NCBI GenBank assembly: GCA_030142905.1
Contig: JASJOG010000052.1
Coordinates: 1-64,000 of the forward strand
Direction: 5' to 3'
Source: Heliopora coerulea
Taxonomy: Eukaryota > Cnidaria > Anthozoa > Scleralcyonacea > Helioporidae
Length of the DNA: 64,000 bases
Made by a program: the position numbers and the translations under genes. Below the pieces are notes generated by a model. That model saw only the letters and a list, made by a program, of their open reading frames with translations, ran no database searches and was not told the origin of the DNA. Shown here piece by piece: positions 10,800 to 22,300 of the stretch. The stretch's first letter is position 1. Each line of letters starts with the position of its first letter.

Positions 10800-13140
10800 G
10801 TTATCCACTCACCTACATGTATGTGCTTGCCTACCTATCTACCAACCCACATACTGGTACACTTAAATACCTAGCTGCATACCTGCCTATCTGCCAAACC
10901 ACTTACAGTCATACCTACCTATTTATCAGCTAACCCACTTACTGAGTCCCTATGGACTCAACAAACGTTTTTCTTTTACTTAACCTCTCATAAGTTTTTT
11001 GTAAATATCCAGCATGGGCTAATACAAACAACCGCTTGCGCACTGTTTCCCCTGTTTTTGTCTTTCTTTAACCACATACATATTTTTATCCCCCTAGAGG
11101 GTCTGCGCGTTTTGCCCAGGACCAGTTTGCTGATCGTCGTTTAAATATGGCGAATGACCTCGTTGTCGTTACCTAGTCGTTGATTTGTTTGTTTTTGTTT
11201 CTCGCATTTCATTGCTTAACTTTTTATCACATGACTCTTTCATAGAAAACCGACTGTAGTCTAGTGGCTACTCCTGTTTCAAAACACGTTTCTTTCTCTG
11301 ACGAAGGACCTTTGCTCGAAACGTTGGAATTCTTTGAGATCAGTCACGGCGGTTGTCAACATTTTAACTTTTTACCTTGTTTATCACTGTCTATATAGTA
11401 TTCTATTTTCATACCTGAACACCTACCAACCTACCTCCATATCTGCCTATCTATCTAACCACTTACAGACATACCTACCAAGCGATCAACTAATCCACTT
11501 ACTGATAAACCTACCTACCTACCTACCTACCTACCTACTTACCTACCTACCTACTTACCTACCTACCTACTTACCTACCTACTTACCTACCTACCTACTT
11601 ACCTACCTACCTACTTACCTACCTACTTACCTACCTACCTACCTACCTACCTACCTACCTACCTACCTACCTACCTACCTACCTACCTACTTACCTACCT
11701 ACCTACTTACCTACCTACTTACCTACCTACCTACCTACTTACCTACCTACCTACTTACCTACCTACCTACTTACCTACCTACTTACCTAACTACTTACCT
11801 ACCTACCTACCTACCTACCTACCTACCTACCTACCTACTTACCTACCTACCTACTTACCTACCTACCTACCTACCTACCTACCTACCTACCTACCTACTT
11901 ACCTACCTACTTACCTACCTACCTACCAACCTACTTACCTACCTACTTACCTTCTTACCTACCTACCTACCTACCTACCTACCTACCTACCTATCTACCT
12001 ACCTACCTACCTACCTACCTACTTACCTACCTACCTACCTACTTACCTACCTACTTACCTACCTACCTACCAACCTACTTACCTACCTACTTACCTTCTT
12101 ACCTACCTACCTACCTACCTACCTACCTACCTACCTACCTACCTACCTACCTACCTACCTACCTACCTACCTACCTACTTACCTACTTACCTACCTACCT
12201 ACCTACTTACCTACCTACTTACCTACCTACCTACCAACCTACTTACCTACCTACTTACCTTCTTACCTACCTACCTACCTACTTACCTACCTACCTACTT
12301 ACCTACCTACCTACCTACCTACCTACCTACCTACCTACCTACTTACCTACCTACCTACCTACTTACCTACCTACTTACCTACCTACCTACCAACCTACTT
12401 ACCTACCTACTTACCTTCTTACCTACCTACCTACCTACCTACCTACCTACCTACCTACCTACTTACCTACCTACTTACCTACCTACCTACCAACCTACTT
12501 ACCTACCTACTTACCTTCTTACCTACCTACCTACCTACCTACCTACCTACCTACCTACCTACCTACCTACCTACCTACCTACCTACCTACCTACCTACCT
12601 ACCTATCTACCTACCTACCTACCTACCTACCTACTTACCTACCTACCTACCTACTTACCTACCTACTTACCTACCTACCTACCAACCTACTTACCTACCT
12701 ACTTACCTTCTTACCTACCTACCTACCTACCTACCTACGTACCTACCTACCTACCTACCTACCTACCTACCTACCTATCTACCTACCTACCTACCTACCT
12801 ACCTACCTACCTATCTACCTACCTACCTACCTACCTATCTACCTACCTACCTACCTACCTATCTACCTACCTACCTACCCTCCCACCTGACTACTTACTT
12901 ACCCACCTACCTACCTACCTGCCTACCTACCTACATACCTGTCTATCTATCAAAACATTTAGAGGCATACCTACCTATCAACTAATTCACTAACTGGTAA
13001 ACGTATCGACTAATCTGCCTACCCGCTTACTGGAATACCTAAATACCTACCTACCTATCCATCTACCAATCTAGAAACCCACTCACTGATATACCTACAT
13101 GCCTATCTAGCAACCCACTCACTAGTATACCTACCTACCT
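10800..13140 (+). repeat. CTAC tetranucleotide satellite with degenerate shoulders
   Basis: A core of almost pure (CTAC)n with CTTAC variants spans about 11,509-12,870; degenerate copies run from 10,800 to 13,140. An interruption containing CCAACCTACTTACC followed by CTTACCTTCTTACC recurs near 11,927, 12,069, 12,233, 12,389, 12,489 and 12,681, so there is a higher-order unit of about 100-190 bp. The long open frame through it (Tyr-Leu-Pro-Thr repeats) is a by-product of a 4-bp repeat read three ways. A family A hairpin repeat sits inside the left shoulder at 11,288-11,410. Confidence 0.95.
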
Positions 13141-13374
13141 ACATTCCTTCCTTCCTTCAACGATTATCATTATACCATATCCAACAATCTTTGAGCAGCA
13201 TCATAGTTGTTAAACATCTTGTTAAATCATAATGAAAAACATAGCATACGATATTGTACATCTATTTTCTTTTCACAACAGAAATGTTTTCATACACTTT
13301 AATGAAAAATTGTAGCAGAAACTGTCAAATTGTCATTACTGTCCATCTTTGCCGGATGAATTCTTAAAGCCTCC

Positions 13375-13660
13375 TTCAAAAACTCATCAATAATTCATTA
13401 GGGCAAAATACAAAGGAAAATCATAAACGTATCGAGTCTTTAAATGTGATAAAAACTCGCTTACCTTTCTCTTCAAATTTTAGTGGCTTATGAAAGATTA
13501 ATTTTCAGACCTTTTTTATCGAATTAGCCTATTAAGCGGTTTGTTTTTGAAGTCATTTGAAAACTCGCAGTACATGCTTTATCGGATTGAAAGCAGGAGG
13601 TGATAGCCTGAACTCCTGCTCGTTTTTCAATTATTTCGTGACGAATGTTGACGTTTGCTA
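13375..13660 (+). mobile_element. MITE-like repeat, family C, copy 1
   Basis: A block of about 280 bp shared with 31,735-32,020 (plus) and 35,370-35,665 (minus). Shared landmarks in order: AACTCATNAATAATTCAT, GATAAAAACTCGCTTAC, a T-rich middle, GTACNTGCTTTAT and TCCTGCTCGT. No open frame. Three copies in both orientations show that it is a dispersed element. Confidence 0.75.
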
Positions 13661-14208
13661 GCAGAAACATCTCGTGTCAAGCTGGTAAGCCAGGTTTCCA
13701 AATCAAAATCAGGAAAATTCACAGTGCTGTCAAATGTTTAACGTACAAAGCGCATACTTTTAGCAACATGTATTTTGCTAAACCGTTCTGAAGGAGCAAA
13801 CTTTTTTATCATCTACTTTCACTTGGTTTCAATATGCAGTCAAAAACCTCGACAAAAACCAAATTACAAGGTTTTTTAGACCATCACCACACAACTAAAT
13901 AATACGTCTAGTACATTTTTCTTACAACCTCTTAGATTCACAAACTAAATTGAATAATCATTATTATTAATCACATGTCATAAATTTATTATTAATCAAA
14001 TAATTATTTCAATAATTCATCATAGTTATTAATTAAAGCCACAAACTTGAAGGGTTAATAAGGGCATTATAATGGCGTTCCACAGCCCATTATAGAAGCA
14101 CCCTGGTTTACACTAGCCTTGTGCCCAAAAGTTCAGTTATCCCGTTGATTTTAAACCAATTCTTTGCCATGTTCAGTTTCAGGTTCAAATTCCGCCATTC
14201 GTAATCTG

Positions 14209-15519
14209 ATGCGAAATTCCGGTTCACTTGGAAGACTCGAGCTGGTGGAGTCTGGAAATCACGAAGGAGATGTTTGCCTTCATGATATATCGGCTCAAAG
14301 CTCCCCGACAACAGTAAAATGGTCCCTTGACAAAACTACTGGTAGATATTCAGTAAAAGGCTTGGGTTACTTTGGTAACAAGGATTCCGAATTATCTAGA
14401 GACCCGCAAAAGTACTCGTTCGAGAAGCAGAAGAACATCCCACGGAACAGGATATCTGAGTGTCTCTCTTCAGGGACTTTCTCCGAAGAACATAGTGTTC
14501 AAGTAAAGACAAATCGCCGTCATACCATCAACGATTTTTCGGAGAACGCCATTGAATCTCCTGTTGAGGATATGAATGTTGGAGATACTTCTCACAATTA
14601 CGTTTTAAGCGGAAGTACTTGTGGATTGCAGCCCAGAAAGGGATACATTATTAGAAGTGAAGGAGCTATTCATCAAAACCCCGAAGGGACTAACAAGGGT
14701 GGAAAACTACCTTTGAAAGAGTCAGAGAAAAAACACGAGTTATTTCCCAGAAGAACTCCGAATGATGAGAAAGGTATGAAGATCATGAAGCCTCGTAAAT
14801 GTACATCTTGGTATGAAACGTGTGAGGATTTTAAATTGAAGTCTGGAGATTGTATTCACAAATGTGATTATGTAGTTAGTAACAGCAGTTGTGATGAAAC
14901 TAAAGCACCGGTCTCAAAGAAAAGAGAAAGAAATTTAGCAAAATCTTCAAAAACAGGGACGCATCATAAGGATGCTGGCAAAGTCCATATTTTCGATACG
15001 AATATTCCGGGCAAGGATATTGTTGAATGCCAAAGGAGCCCAAATCAAGGAAAGTCTTCAGTTACAGACGGCTGTCTTATTACAGAACGAATTCGGGAGT
15101 ACCTTGCCAGTACGATTGAAGATGAAGAAAGCGAAGATTCGTTGCAGAATCCGACCTTTTGTGAAAACGGCAGGAGATTGTACCTAGAAAAGTTAGAATT
15201 GGAAGCCGCTACTTCCATGAAGGGAGCTGATAATGCGAAGAAAAGAGTGACGTCAGCCTTACGTAAGAAATACCGTCATCACCCCGGTGACAAAAAATGT
15301 ACCAAAAAAAGTCCTAGAAATGTAAAATCGAATGAATTTCCGAGAAAAGATAATCGAGGAGGAAACGAAATGAAGTTGAGTCGAGGCTTTTCAAACTCTT
15401 TCCAGAAAACTAAGAACGTTTTTAGAAATCATAGAAACCAGGCAAGAGGTGCTCACGGGGTACTTCACCAAGGAAATACTGCCAATGAAAAGGATATGCC
15501 GGTTTTGACTTACCTATAG
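14209..15519 (+). CDS. Unknown hydrophilic protein, intact open frame (possibly a last exon)
   Basis: An uninterrupted frame of 436 codons from the first ATG (14,209) to TAG, followed by an AATAAA signal at about 15,611. The frame is open back to 14,164, and a plausible acceptor (GTTCAGTTTCAG) precedes about 14,183, so this may be the terminal exon of a larger gene or a single-exon gene starting at Met 14,209. The product is rich in Lys, Arg, Ser, Glu and Asn, with no signal peptide, membrane segment or domain that I recognise. There are basic clusters (KKRER, ALRKKYRHH) and one acidic helix-like stretch (TIEDEESEDS). Chance survival of such a long frame in AT-rich DNA is unlikely and the region is not repeat-like, so I think it is real. 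Function unknown; a nuclear or cytoskeletal disordered protein would fit but is only a guess. Confidence 0.6.
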   Translation: MRNSGSLGRLELVESGNHEGDVCLHDISAQSSPTTVKWSLDKTTGRYSVKGLGYFGNKDSELSRDPQKYSFEKQKNIPRNRISECLSSGTFSEEHSVQVKTNRRHTINDFSENAIESPVEDMNVGDTSHNYVLSGSTCGLQPRKGYIIRSEGAIHQNPEGTNKGGKLPLKESEKKHELFPRRTPNDEKGMKIMKPRKCTSWYETCEDFKLKSGDCIHKCDYVVSNSSCDETKAPVSKKRERNLAKSSKTGTHHKDAGKVHIFDTNIPGKDIVECQRSPNQGKSSVTDGCLITERIREYLASTIEDEESEDSLQNPTFCENGRRLYLEKLELEAATSMKGADNAKKRVTSALRKKYRHHPGDKKCTKKSPRNVKSNEFPRKDNRGGNEMKLSRGFSNSFQKTKNVFRNHRNQARGAHGVLHQGNTANEKDMPVLTYL

Positions 15520-15599
15520 CATTTGCAGAAAAGGAGGTAAATTTTATAAAAGAAAAATTACATTATAATTTGCTATGATAAAATAGTTTGTATTTATAC

Positions 15600-16243
15600 A
15601 GAACTCTCTGAATAAACCATCATATCAAGAATCAAATCCTATTCAGAGAACTGGGGTGGACCATAATTTTTGACCACAATAAACAGATCAACGCCACAGA
15701 AAAATGTATGCGCATGCTCTGTTTTCCAGTAAAATCTGACGGAACCGAACCAGTGAACTCAATTTCCATATCTGGAACGCTAACTGGCCAATGAAATATG
15801 AAGCCAAGATGAAGGGCAATTTTGTACGTCGGTTTTAGGTCCCCTACGCGGTCTTGTACGTCAGTTTTAGTCTCCCACGCGACCTTTTACATTTTCAGAA
15901 GAGTTTTCTTTGAAAACACATACAAAACATGTCTTCAAATGAAAGAAATGAGTTTAAGAATTTTAAATATATTTCTACAAAGTCAAACCAAGTTACAGGT
16001 TATATATGTTCAGGAAAATAAATTACCAAACTGACGAGAAACCTGATAAAACGGTCTGGAAAAATTACTTTAGCAAACTATCAAGTGCACGTCCGGTTTT
16101 TACACATCATTTACACGTCATCTTTTCACAGTTTAGGACACTTCTTAGGCCACACTACAATAATGAATCCGTTTAAATATTAGGATATGTAAAACTGGCC
16201 CAATAATATTTCGTCTGAACACTTTTTCCATGGTTTATGCTTG
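15600..16243. other. Intergenic, nothing identified
   Basis: Follows the AATAAA of the unknown gene. A short duplicated phrase (GTACGTC.GTTTTAG followed by TCCC.ACGCG) occurs at about 15,823-15,885. No gene is seen. Confidence 0.4.
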
Positions 16244-16251
16244 TGAATGTT

Positions 16252-16885
16252 CAGTGGCGTAGCCACGCTAGGGCACTCGCCAACTTAGGTTTGTGCCCTA
16301 GCAGTCATCGTCCTGGATGCGGTCTAGTGAAGCCAAGATATCTTACAAAATATAACTAATGATGTAAAACGCATGTAAGGGATAAATACGAAATGTATAA
16401 AAAAGGGGTAATGTGTAACGTACTCTTGGTAGTTTTTGAAGATTGATACTGGTCACCGTCGCTCCTCCGATTCAGTCTACTCGGGACAGTTCATCGAAAA
16501 AGGCGCTGATGCAGATGGTATGCCACCGAAAAGAGGCCCTGAACCGGGACAGCCAAAGGTTTTATAATGCATCGGCAGCTTTGTGACGAGGAGGTCCAAA
16601 GACTGTGGCCCAAATGTAGGGCAGATACCAAAATTATCAAAGCTCTTGCCAGAAATTTCAAGGTAGAAGTTTTTATTACATAGTTTACAAATAAGGGTGG
16701 ACGGAACAAGCAACAGAAATAAGGATTAAGTAACTTAAGTAAGAAAGGTGGCCTGTCAGTCTGTCATGAAGAGACCACAAGGTTGTCACATGAACACCCA
16801 ACAAACTCAAAATTTCCAATTTTGCAGAAACTGTTTTCTGCCCCAGACGTGTCCCAGCAAACTTCAATTCCTGGCTACGCTACTG
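16252..16885. mobile_element. Nonautonomous hAT-like element, 634 bp, with 8-bp target duplication
   Basis: Termini CAGTGGCGTAGCCA and, reverse-complemented from the right end, CAGTAGCGTAGCCA (13 of 14 match). Identical flanking octamers TGAATGTT occur at 16,244-16,251 and 16,886-16,893. This is diagnostic for an hAT insertion. The interior has no transposase domain that I recognise; short minus-strand frames are open but carry no hAT motif. Confidence 0.9.
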
Positions 16886-17879
16886 TGAATGTTTTCGAAG
16901 CCAAACCGAACAAAAACTGAATATTAAAGTCGTGTAAAGGACTGGAACTGACCTACAAGACCGCGAAGAGGACTGATGAAACGGATGTCCAAAATTTCCC
17001 TCCATGGGCGGCCATCTTGGCTTCACTTTTTGCCCGGTGTAACCCTTTGGGACAAGAATTAAATATATTAGATATTAGATATTAGATAGACTTAGATAGG
17101 CTATATGTAAATAAGGTAGTGGGAAAAGGACAAAGAGCAATGCATTGTCACATTGGGGGCAGAGAGGAGAACGCTGTTCGTAGAGAAGCGATACAGGGTG
17201 GCGAAAAATTTGAAGAGGTCCGAATTGAAGAAGTGTCGTAAGTGCCAAGTGAGCTGAATCATCGGGGACGAATAGCAAACCACAAGATAGACGCCAATCT
17301 GCAAGGACTAGCGTCTTCGAGTAATTGTACACAAACCAAATGCTTACAACCTCCGAAAGTCCTCGAGCGAAGCGAGCGGAGGAATAAAGTGACAGCTTAA
17401 CCAATCATCAATTGAACTGTGGAACGTTGTAGTCGCGGTGGCTGGTCTTCTTCGCTGGAAGTTGGGGTCGTGGTCGCTGGGGTTATTCACTGGACAGCGG
17501 AGGCGTGATTGCCAAACATTCTTTCCTACTTTGTGAACATTTAGATCGATAGGTAACACTGTTACAATTGTATGCATGCTTGTAATAGATTATATTTCAG
17601 GTTATACAAGATTACTTAGTGAAGTAAATTGGGTAGAAACTACCAACACCTACGACGACGAAGAAATCTCGTAACTCCCGGTCAAATGACTCGGAGTTAG
17701 CATTCCCAATATGGAAATCGAGTTCACTGGACCGAACACAACGCTTTGCAAACTTAAATTAGTTCCAATAACCGTTAAAGAATGTTCAATTGCTATCTAT
17801 AAAGTTGGGAAGAACTTTCTTACCTATTTAACTGTTGAGATATATAATTTGGAAACGTGGGAGCTTGGAGATATCTTGA

Positions 17880-18115
17880 ATGATAGATGAACGTTCGTCA
17901 AGCTCCAACCACACAAAAACGACTTCTAAGCCCCAGACGGGGATCAAACTTGCAACCTTCTGATGACCGGTGAGACGCTCTAACCATTGACCTACCAACA
18001 CTCAGATGGTGAGCTAAGGTGTAAGTTCGACATACATGTGCGACCTAAGGGGAAGCCGCTATATGTTAATATTGTTATGAGATATATATTTTGGAAATGT
18101 GGGAGATTGGAGATG
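17880..18115 (-). mobile_element. tRNA-derived SINE copy (SINE-2)
   Basis: Read on the minus strand it contains TGGTAGGTCAATGGTTAGAG (A-box region), GTCTCACCGGTCATCAGAAG and a degenerate B-box with CCCCGTCTGGGGCT, flanked by CTTGACGA.CGTTCAT. The same order occurs on the plus strand at about 43,080-43,260, and a more diverged copy lies at about 63,770-63,960. Multiple copies with shared non-tRNA flanks argue for a SINE rather than a tRNA gene. Confidence 0.7.
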
Positions 18116-18116
18116 T

Positions 18117-18118
<2 letters not shown>

Positions 18119-18153
<35 letters not shown>
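18119..18153. repeat. (TA)n microsatellite
   Basis: About 17 TA dinucleotides, next to the SINE-2 copy. Confidence 0.95.
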
Positions 18154-18159
<6 letters not shown>

Positions 18160-19204
18160 TCAATTTCGCCAGAGAAATATCTTGTCTAATTGAAATTTTA
18201 TTATCCCTAATGTATAGCAGAATGGTGTTAATAGTCGTGTGTTGGGGCTATGGAATGTCCTTTGAAGCAAATGGTTGCGTATCTACTATAGTGAATGTCG
18301 ATTGAATAAAATGAAAGTACTTTTGCGTTAATGAGTTTGAGGTTGACGTTAATGATAGTATATTTTCTGATAATGAACAGCAAAAGATTTACTATTGAGG
18401 CCGGGATACTTAATTTTCTGCTGCAAGAAAACTCAAACGCTTGGTATCGAGCAAAAATGACACGCACACAAGCCAAGCACTGACAAACCGGACCTACCTC
18501 AGGTGGCGAACTAGTTCATTAATCGCAAGAAATTTCGTCAACACTTTTTTCGCCGTGCTTCAGATATTTGAGTCAATAGTTTCTGTAAGATTTTTAGTGA
18601 TATCTTATTCTGTTAATATAATCGGAGTTCCTGAATTCTGAGCGATTAAAAAATTTAGAAGCGTCTTCAGCCTTTTCAGAGGTGTTGAGTTTGAAAAATT
18701 TTCGGCGGTATGTCCTCACCATTTTTTGGCCCCCTCCCACACTTAAAATTTCGTTCCGCAGCCCTTGGCTACTCGATCGCTCTTGTCCGACAGGATGTCG
18801 ACTCCTGAGGAACAAAATCGATGGGGTTAGAAAAATAATATAAGACTGATCCAGCCAGGAAAGATTTTATGCTCTGACGTACCGTCTAACCCGGTTTGAA
18901 ACTGCAACAAAACGTGGTAGGACCGGTGATACGTTTCAACTTAATTTTAACTTAAAAAGCAACGAAAGAAATCGAATCACTCTTTGCAGAGTATTTTGTC
19001 TTAGCACATAAAAATCTAATACCATTGCAGATGTAAGATGTGTTAGGGTTAGAGTTAGGGTTTGAAATCTTTAGAATTGAAGAATTGCTAGAATTGAATT
19101 GAAATTGTTACAAGTTAGAATTGAAACACTGTGCATCCTCTCATGGATAGCGTTAAGTTGTCGCGAAAATATCTCGTGCACTTAAGTTGGATTAAAACTC
19201 GCCT

Positions 19205-19345
19205 CCAATCCCTGTGGACTCGATAGCTCAACAGGTAGAGCGGCAGACCGGTATCCCGAAGGTGCGAGTTCAAATCCCGTTTGACTAAACATTTTTCAGT
19301 TGATTTCGGCAGTGTCAGGTTATCATGAAAAATTTCGATTCCTCC
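19205..19345 (+). mobile_element. tRNA-derived SINE fragment (SINE-1), second copy
   Basis: A tRNA-like head with D-arm TAGCTCAACAGGTAGAGC and B-box-like GAGTTCAAATCCC is followed by the tail TTTTTCAGTTGA...CAGTGTCAGGTTATCATG, shared with the minus-strand copy at 10,225-10,365. The T-arm has a mismatch, so I do not call it a functional tRNA. Confidence 0.65.
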
Positions 19346-19349
19346 CCAT

Positions 19350-22300
19350 TTGTTCAAAGCGTGAGCGATTGGCAGAAGGACATTATCGATGGGGAAAAAA
19401 TACTACAAATTGCTTTGAGGAGTTTTCTTGAGTAAGAAAGGTTTGAGACATGGTGTTTAAGTGGGAAGGAAACTGGCATGTCTAATTTCATGAAAGTGGG
19501 GAAAGGAGAGAGAAGAACTTAAAACTGTCCTCGCCTCTATAAGTCAATCGAAATATTAAACTAGCAAACTAACGTTCTCGGTTGAAGTCTCCACCAAGTT
19601 TCACTTTTTTACTAGTCAAACGAGGTGATCTTATAGCTTGCAGTAGCTAACTATATACATTTGTTCATATAAACTAAAGTCATTATTTTAACTCATACAA
19701 TCATCTCATGGTATCAATTCTTCTGCATATGCTGAATGAGTTAAATTTATACATGTACGTGTACAGCCGCGAACCATAGGAAGCCATCAAATGAGTATAA
19801 TCGGTTTTTGTTGACTAGATAAAAAAAAACAAAATTGCAAAGAAAGACTAAATTTCCGTCCCCTTTATGACCTCAGATTTTTCAACCAATCTTCTTGTTA
19901 GTAGGGAAAAATTACGAGAATTGACACACTGAACCATCAACAATGCTAGTTCTCCATCTGGTTTGATTCCATAAATTACACACACAATATGCTCTATTCA
20001 AACCACTCCTCAGCTAATGGAAAAATTCTCAAAAAACAAAGAGAGTCAAAAAAAAGGATGGATAGATTTCGTGAAAGATAGGCCAGGTAATTAATATGTT
20101 GTGGTCTGAACCGCAAGTAGTTCCTTGTGATTGAAAAGGACAAATGTATCCTGTTTATCGGCTGCTAAAGATTAGAGGAAAAACAGAATTTCTTTTAGAG
20201 TAACTTTCAGCGAAGAGACTTTTATTTCAGAAACTATCGCAAGCTGTTACGGACGATTTTAAGTCATCCAAGTTCTTGAGAATAAAACGACTTCGAATAT
20301 CAGTAATTTTAGCTGTCTGTTTTCTCTTTTATTCTGTGAAAGTTGCCCCTTGTAAAGACTTCTGCACATGATAAATACTGAAAAGAATCAAGAAGGATGA
20401 CTGGAGTTGATTGTGCGATAAGTTTGGGAATCCTGACCGAAATTAGAAATTAACATAATACCGTTTGTCTGAATGATACACGCAATGTTATTTCATTAAA
20501 ATAAATTGAAGGAAAAAAACCATCGCAGCTTCAGCGAAATGTCACACAGGAATAAAGCCAATTCGATCTATTTGGTCAAGATTTAGTTCATTTTGTTTAT
20601 GAGAAAAGGTCAGAGAGGAGTAGTAGATCGTAATAGATACACACGCGGCTATCCTTAATCTACGCTTCTATATCTCCTCGACAAACGACATGAATAAAAA
20701 ATGCAGGCGTTTCCGCATATCACAGAAATGATAAATGAGAAATCTTGGGTTATCAGTTTGAATTTTCCTCGTGCAACCATCGCGGCGGTATTGTTTTTAA
20801 TTCACGGAAAGATGTGATCGAATGCAACTGCAATTATGATATTACTGCCTCAGTGGTTTGTTTTTAAACAAAGTTGATCACAACGGTTGTGTCCTTCACC
20901 CTGGCTGCCTTTAAACCACCGGAAACCCAAAGCAGGTTCAATACTTCTCACTTCAAAATAATGCTAATTTCTTTCGGTTTTCGAGCTCGGGAAATCTGGA
21001 TTTTCCCTTTCAGTATGCAAAATCTTCACTCAAGTTCATCATGGCTTGTCTTCGATTACTACCGATTGTGTTTATTTACATTGTCTTTTGGTAAATTTTT
21101 GATTGGGAAATACAACAAGAATTTGAGCTCTCAAACAAGGCTGCTTAAAAATCTCGTCTACTCCAGCGTTGAATATTTAATAGCATCGCCCACAGTAACC
21201 CGTAAATCCACAGCGTTCTAAAAGCAATCAGGTTTAATGGGTTTACGATCGTACACCGGGCTTTGGGCAAACGTGGCCCTCAATTGGTTTTTTATCGCGC
21301 TTCTGTTTGCCCCCTTTTAGTTTTGATTTTCCACGATGTGATAATAATTGACGACATGCAAAATATTTTCCCAAGAGAAATTACTGTTTAATAAATAAAA
21401 CAAACTCGACGAAATCTTGATTAAAAGACATGGTAGAGTCCATTGCAGCCTTAACAAACTGCAGTTCGTTTTGTGGCCGAGTTCTCAATTGCATACACTG
21501 ATGAGCAAAAGAAATTGACGTGTAAAGATATACTTAGGGTGAAATTCAGCCCAATTTCCGTCCGGTTTCGATTCCAGACGTCTGTCAACTGTAAGACTGT
21601 TTGTTTGCGTAGTTTATCTACGAGACGTTTTGTTTTCACCTGTCCAAAAAGCGTTGCTCAAGCGTTTTCCGTGTAGAAAACAGCTGAAACTCAGATAAGA
21701 ATCGCTTTAAATCCATACCTATTATTATCACGCGAACACAAATTCCCTTTTCATGCTTCCGTACTTCAGTAAACAAGCGAAAGCAATGCTGGAGAATGAC
21801 GACGCTTGCCATTTCGAAGGGGGTCGTTTGGAGTTTGTTGAAAGGTTCGGGTATATTCTTCTGGGGCGTTTGCTTGTTTATATTGAAAAACCTTATCTAA
21901 ACAATATTAATAAACGGCTTTGGAAAGCTTTTGTAGCGTGTATCGGTTGGGATAGTCGACAATACGCGAGAAATAAAACAGCTTTCCTTAAAAGATCGAA
22001 AATTTTCAGACTGCTTCCAAAAAGCTATCGGATCAGGATATATATAAATTTCGGTAAGGTGAAGCAAGAAGAGCGTGTTTTGGATGTAATTTGCTTTCCT
22101 TTCAGTCCGCGTGTTAAGTTATCGACCGCAAGACGGCTTGTGCTGCGATTAAGGAGAGTATCTTTCATCGTGGTACTCCAGATTAAGCCCGGATTCTTAG
22201 CCCTTTAAATGGAACACTCGATCGTCTTCATGACAAAAACCGCCAGTTCATATCGCGTCGGTGAAGGTGTTACTGTGTTCTTGTGACAAAGGAAGAAAGT

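Larger units (their letters stand above)
16900..19180. other. Intergenic repeat-rich stretch
   Basis: No supported gene. It contains a SINE-2 copy at about 17,880-18,110 (minus strand, listed separately), a (TA)n microsatellite at 18,119-18,153, and a short TTAGGGTTAGAGTTAGGG phrase at about 19,042. Confidence 0.45.

Noticed and set aside
11334..12890. 518-codon open frame of Tyr-Leu-Pro-Thr repeats
   Set aside because: It is a tetranucleotide satellite read in frame; every frame gives the same repeat, with no start context or splice signals.
19210..19285. Apparent tRNA gene (D-arm and B-box present)
   Set aside because: T-arm mismatch, no convincing anticodon arm, and the same head plus a shared unrelated tail recurs at 10.3 kb; a SINE fits better.
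21753..22208. 151-codon open frame downstream of FoxL2
   Set aside because: No known domain, no splice context and no poly(A) signal that I can point to; length is within chance.
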